Source of the DNA: Blattamonas nauphoetae
Taxonomy: Eukaryota; Preaxostyla; Oxymonadida
Assembly (NCBI GenBank): GCA_033064195.1
Contig: JARBJD010000533.1
Location: forward strand, 1-35,841
Length of the DNA stretch: 35,841 nucleotides
Direction of reading: 5' to 3'
Made by a program: the position numbers and the translations under genes
Part shown: one piece after another, positions 32,096 through 35,841 of the stretch
Numbering within the stretch: the first letter of the stretch is position 1
Layout: every line of letters begins with the position of its first letter
Notes under the pieces: generated by a model
Seen by the model: only the letters and a program-made list of their open reading frames with translations
What the model was told of the DNA's origin: nothing
The model's database searches: none

Positions 32096-33910
32096 CTACT
32101 TCTCCAGCTCCTCACGTGCCTTCTTCGCCTGCTCCACTGACACAGCCACTTCCGACTGGCCTGTTGCGACACTGCTCTGTGCATCTCCTTCTTCCATCGC
32201 TTTCAGATTCCTCTTTGTCTTTTCATGTATTGATGTGAATGTTGAGTGTTTGGTCGGGAAGAGTGACCAATGCGATCAGAGACGAATCGTGATCTTCTTC
32301 GCTTGTCGGATCACTCCCCAAAGCTCGTCCAGCTCTTTCCGCTTCTCCTTGTTCCCCACACACCCTCCCACGCATCACTCATAGTCTCCGAGCAGACTGT
32401 AGCTGTATTGATCCAGCTCGTCTCTGTTATCCTCGTTGTGTGTGGCCTGCACATCGCTTCGGATCATCAGTAACTCCTCATTACCCCAGCGCTGATGGAG
32501 CGAGGGAGTTGGTTGAGATGGGGCGGGAGGGAGACAAGTACGAGCTGTATTGGACGAGGGAGGATGTGGAGGGGGTAAGGTGGAGAAGGGCCGTGTGGAG
32601 GGGAGAGGAATGATGGAGGACGGGCGGCGACACAGACGGTAGTGGAGTGGGATGTGAGATGGGTGTTCGTCCGAAGTTGGGGGTTGTGCCTCTTTCGCTC
32701 TTTTCTCCTGTTCGTTTGTCTCCTCTGCCACTTTGTTCAATTCTTGCTCCTTCCTCTCCTCTCTCAGCCGCTCCTCCTCTTCCTTCGCCTCTGTCTCCTT
32801 CCGCCTCTCTTCTTCTTCCTCGTCCACATCTGGCAGCCCGCCCATCCCAATCCAGTCCATCATTCCGGCACGACCTCTCCATCAGCTCGTTCTCTGCTCC
32901 GATCTCTTCCAGCATGTTCGTCTTGTGAAGCATGAACACTTCGTTGGCATCGACTTCGGCAACAATGCTAGCCAAGTCGGTGAGAGGCGAAGAGTTGAGC
33001 AGGACAGCCGAGATGCAAGTTTGCGAGATGAACTGTGGCTTTGATGATGTGGATGGCGTCTGTTGGAGGCTGAGGACCGATTGGACGTTCGATGTGGAAG
33101 ACGAATGAGGAGGAGAATAAAGTGTCTGTGTTCGTGCTTCCACCAAAATCTGGACTGTATCCTCTCTTTTCCGCTCCACTTCACTTCATCTGAGCATCTC
33201 TCCCACTCTCTCCTGTATATCAATCCGAATCGTTCCCATCCGCTGGTTCGAGAATGGATTCGCGTTGAGTGAAAATTGGCGAAAGAGAGTCTTTGTGTCG
33301 CCCTGCTCTTCCACCATAATCTCAAACACACACGCCATCCCTTCCTCGTCCTCCTACTGCGCAGAACGCAACATGATCGTTGTCCCACGGTTCGTGCACA
33401 GAAGAGCACACTGGAATCATCCAATCACTGTGCATACACTCCCTCCCTCCCCTTGCCCTCCTCCCCAACATCCCTCCCGCTTGTCCGTCCTTCTTCTTCC
33501 ATGTCTTCACACTGTGCAAACCGGCCAGCGCCTTTTTCATCAGAAGCGTATTCCTTATGTCCTCCTCTTTCATCCTCTTCTCGGATGCCACCATCACGTC
33601 CCGCACAAACACATTCCACGATGTATACGCAACCAGGTCGCTTGTCGGCTCGTCCAGCAGAAGCAGACCGGGGCTGTTGGCCAATGCTCGTGCGATGGTG
33701 CTGAGAGGAGTGAAGAGAAGAGGAAGAGGTGAATGAAAAGAAACCGGAAGGTGTGAAAGAGAGAGGGTGGGAAAGTCAAACAGTGTATATACACTCGCTG
33801 CTGCTCGCCGCAGGACAGCATCAACGGGTAGTGCGTCAGTCGGCAGCTCCACATTCTCCAGTGCTGTCATCGATCTCAGAGTGTTGAAGGTTTGGACTGG
33901 TGTTGATATT
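32096..33910 (-). pseudogene. Captured fragment of an ABC transporter ATPase gene with introns
   Basis: On the minus strand the fragment begins at a Q-loop segment (VQTFNTLRSMTALENVELP, about 33900-33842), typical of the LolD/MacB type of ABC ATPase. Next come the signature (LSCGEQQRV, 33820-33793), a 92-bp intron (33701-33792), and TIARALANSPGLLLLDEPTS (Walker B, about 33698-33637). An H-loop-like SSVHEP follows near 33410, then a region with EVDANEVFMLHKTNMLEEIG and a charged coiled-coil with DEEEEERRKETEAKEEEERL. The last parts are RWGNEELLMIRSDVQATHNE, KRKELDELWGVIRQAKK and VSVEQAKKAREELEK, ending TAG at 32096. Walker A is not present, and about 50 residues between Q-loop and signature are missing with a frame change, so the protein is not functional. 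Its 3' end lies 49 bp from the left arm. Confidence 0.7.
33701..33792 (-). other. Intron, 92 bp, inside the captured ABC gene
   Basis: GTATATACAC to CTCCTCTCAG on the minus strand. Removal gives GEQQRV-TIARALANSPG, the exact family order around the ABC signature. A retained intron shows that genomic DNA, not a processed transcript, was captured. Confidence 0.8.
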
Positions 33911-34636
33911 CCTTCTGCAGCTCGCCCTCCTCACCGCATTCACTCCACAGTCGCTCCCTCTCAAATCACCACCTTCTGCTGGAATTTCCTCCTCAACCTT
34001 TGTGGTTGCCTTTTCCGGGAGCAACTCAGAGAATTTTGGCGGTGGTCTTTCAGATTCTTTCACAGAAGGTGTGAATTAAAGCATTGAACATCACTCTGAG
34101 GAGATCTGCGACGACTGGCCGGTTCTTGATCTGGGAGACATTAGCAACGGAAGCATACAATTCACTTTTCAGGATTGTTGTCGAAGGTTGGTACTGGCTT
34201 TTCAGTGTTCATTTCACATGTTATTAAAGTCGGATTGTGTCTGTGACTTAGCTGCATTCGACATGCAAATCAGCTTCAAATAATGAAGTATAAACTGTCA
34301 AACATACATGATGATGGGTAGGTCAGCATTTCAAAATGAACTTCTCCAATCTTGAAGAGATCTCTGCATGCAACCGATCAGCCTGAAAGCGTCAATGCAT
34401 TCGTCCTGCTCTGGCACGACACACATAAAGCAAAAGAAGATTCGATGATGAAGGGTGGAAGTGGATCAAATACTTGAGATTTGGACGGAAGAGAACAACA
34501 GGGTAGAGACATGAAAAAAGAGTTCATACAGGACGAGAACCACCCAACAGATATATACATTTCGGCGAAAGAGATCGGGATGTGTGTGATCGAGAATATG
34601 AGAGAGATGAGACAGTTCTTTCGTTGGTTCATAACA
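33911..34636. other. Transposon interior between captured gene and right arm
   Basis: No further gene is recognised. The minus strand from about 34060 carries a short Pro/Glu-rich frame that may be more of the captured gene upstream of the Q-loop, without a Walker A motif. Confidence 0.35.
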
Positions 34637-35166
34637 GATCGAGAGTGGGAAAACGAATGCGAAAGTTTTGAGAATGGGTGAATGGACAATGAGAAAAGAT
34701 GAAGAAGCATCAAACATGTCATTATTATGTTGTATGTTAAGTTATTTTGGAGAATAATGTCTGAATTTGAGAAAAAAAGCAGGATCGTGATTGCCCGCTC
34801 ATCAGCAACATTCTGTTCATCGCAGAGCCTTTCTGAAAAGTTTAAACAAAAATCGGATTGAAAGAGAGAGAATCTGTGATCGTTGACAAAAATGTTTCAA
34901 AAACGAGAAAAAGTGCCGATGACCAACCTCGATCCCGGGACCGAGGGTTGAAAGTCCCGCGTTCTAACTCCCTAATCCACACATGTTCAAAAATTGATCC
35001 ACCTTCAATCCCCTTGTCCTTGAGATTCTTCCCCTGTGGCCCGAGATTTTCCCCTGTGATTGAGATTTTCCCCTGTGATTGAGATTCTCCCCTGTGATTG
35101 AGATCTTCCCCTGTGATCGAGTTTTTCCCCTGAGCTCGAGTTTTTCCCCTGAAAATTGAGGTACCC
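34637..35166 (-). repeat. Right terminal inverted repeat (about 530 bp)
   Basis: Reverse complement of 31516-32047. Open frames in the two arms are identical in sequence, which is an effect of the repeat and not evidence of coding. Confidence 0.9.
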
Positions 35167-35175
35167 AAAGACAAA
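35167..35175. other. Right 9-bp target duplication of the Mutator-like element
   Basis: AAAGACAAA, the partner of 31507-31515. Confidence 0.8.
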
Positions 35176-35823
35176 GATGAGACAACTTACAATGACTTCA
35201 GACCAGAATTGGAGAACACATCAAAGAGTTTTCCAACAGTGATAAGAAGTTCAGGAGACATCAATGAGTATTCAAAATATGCGATCAATCTGATCAAAGA
35301 ATCTCAAGAGAGAACACTGATGGATACCAAGACAATGTACATCGCATTCCACTCCATTCTGGTTGCAGTCTATCGATTCCCAGTGGCAGGAAAAGCAAAT
35401 GCAATTCTCACTGAACACATTAAAACGAGAAATGTTCGGTACATCGATTCTGAGTTCAACATCTGCTTCTTTCAAGCACTATCATTCCTCACACTTCCTG
35501 AGGTTCCTGGGAAGAAGATCTCAATCAACATGAGAAACGTTGAAGCAAAGAGATTGTTCGCAGAATCAATGAATCTATCTCACCTGAAGCCACATCAACT
35601 GACTGAACACTTGCGCAATTATCCTGGATTTGAAATTGCTTGTGATTTGGAGAAAGAAATGATTAGACACAACATCACAGTTCACATTTATGAATATGAT
35701 GAAGACAAGAAGAAGTATTTCCTAAGTCAGTCGTATGTCAACGAAAATGATGATGCTCGTGCTCTTCCCATCCTGATGATTCCACTTACAGCCACTCTCG
35801 TTCGTAGCGGTATTCATTGTTGA
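35176..35823 (+). pseudogene. Polinton-like type B DNA polymerase gene, further part
   Basis: It encodes a region with FNICFFQALSFLTLPE and later VHIYEYDEDKKKYFLSQSYV. The first resembles the NLCFF-A pattern and the second the IYE...K pattern found before the exonuclease domain in Polinton polymerases of protists. The exonuclease and polymerase motifs themselves are not in the window. It lies on the right side of the inserted transposon. Fossil; broken or cut off. Confidence 0.55.
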
Positions 35824-35841
35824 TCCTGAAAATCACTGGAT

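Larger units (their letters stand above)
31516..35166. mobile_element. 3.65-kb Mutator-like, Pack-MULE-type transposon
   Basis: Terminal inverted repeats of about 530 bp (31516-32047 and 34637-35166) differ only by a few bases and a 3-bp length change. They start GGGTGTCTCAATTTTCAGGG on the left and GGGTACCTCAATTTTCAGGG on the right. A 9-bp duplication (AAAGACAAA) flanks it. Very long arms, 9-11 bp duplications and captured gene pieces are the hallmarks of Mutator-like elements and Pack-MULEs. No transposase is inside; the interior is host-type gene DNA (ABC ATPase, minus strand). It is non-autonomous. The near-identical arms argue for a recent insertion. Confidence 0.85.
27600..35841 (+). 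mobile_element. Polinton/Maverick-like fossil (left part), running off the window
   Basis: Family: Polinton-like, called on a polymerase-like N-terminal region and clustered small virus-type genes with shared upstream motifs. Parts seen: a possible minus-strand structural gene remnant (27620-27850), two paralogous small genes (28117-28656, 30362-30751) and the polymerase-like gene (from 30795). No terminal inverted repeat was found on the left and the right end is outside. It is broken, chiefly by the 3.65-kb DNA transposon at 31516-35166. The coding parts look little worn, so it is probably not old. The left limit is a guess. Confidence 0.5.

Noticed and set aside
31599-35185. Matching open frames in 31517-31944 and 34842-35185
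   Set aside because: They are the two arms of one inverted repeat read in mirrored frames and hold the subterminal repeats, not proteins.

Overview
The window looks like nuclear DNA of an anaerobic oxymonad flagellate, most like Blattamonas nauphoetae. Three things point there. First, the proteins: a 2074-residue right-handed beta-helix / transmembrane / pseudokinase protein, a second shorter protein of the same class, and a tandem pair from a helical hypothetical family that I recall as very abundant in Blattamonas. Second, coding sequence is broken by very short GT-AG introns (about 31-92 bp). Third, mobile DNA is dense and includes a Polinton-like fossil. The species call rests on memory of family look, not on a search.

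Layout. 1-5.3 kb holds remnants of at least two unrecognised intron-bearing host genes facing each other, with frames that no longer connect. 5.59-5.95 kb is a minisatellite. 5.96-8.2 kb is a decayed DDE-type transposase gene (plus strand) with four or five short introns. 8.2 kb has a 120-bp nested inverted-repeat structure. 8.6-10.4 kb is minisatellite, mostly a 30-bp unit. 11.0-13.4 kb is a tandem pair of host paralogs; the first is split by a 476-bp MITE whose empty site is preserved in the second. 13.85-20.08 kb is the intact beta-helix pseudokinase gene. 20.5-21.36 kb is a foldback element of Tc1/mariner type. 22.17-24.1 kb (minus strand) is a second, 5'-truncated pseudokinase receptor gene with one in-frame TAA. 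24.78-25.45 kb is a MITE with 8-bp target duplication. 25.5-27.6 kb has little that can be supported.

From about 27.6 kb to the right edge lies a Polinton/Maverick-like fossil. It has two small paralogous repeat-module proteins, shared AT-rich motifs directly upstream of starts, and the N-terminal part of a protein-primed type B DNA polymerase-like gene. That polymerase-like gene is interrupted by a 3.65-kb DNA transposon (31516-35166) with about 530-bp, nearly identical terminal inverted repeats and a 9-bp target duplication. The features are those of a Mutator-like element. Its interior carries an intron-containing piece of a host-type ABC transporter ATPase gene on the minus strand, so it reads as a Pack-MULE: a transposon carrying captured gene DNA, nested in a virus-like element.

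The gene products do not form one pathway. The shared theme is surface receptors and expanded host families being cut up by several unrelated kinds of transposon, three of which still show clean target duplications.
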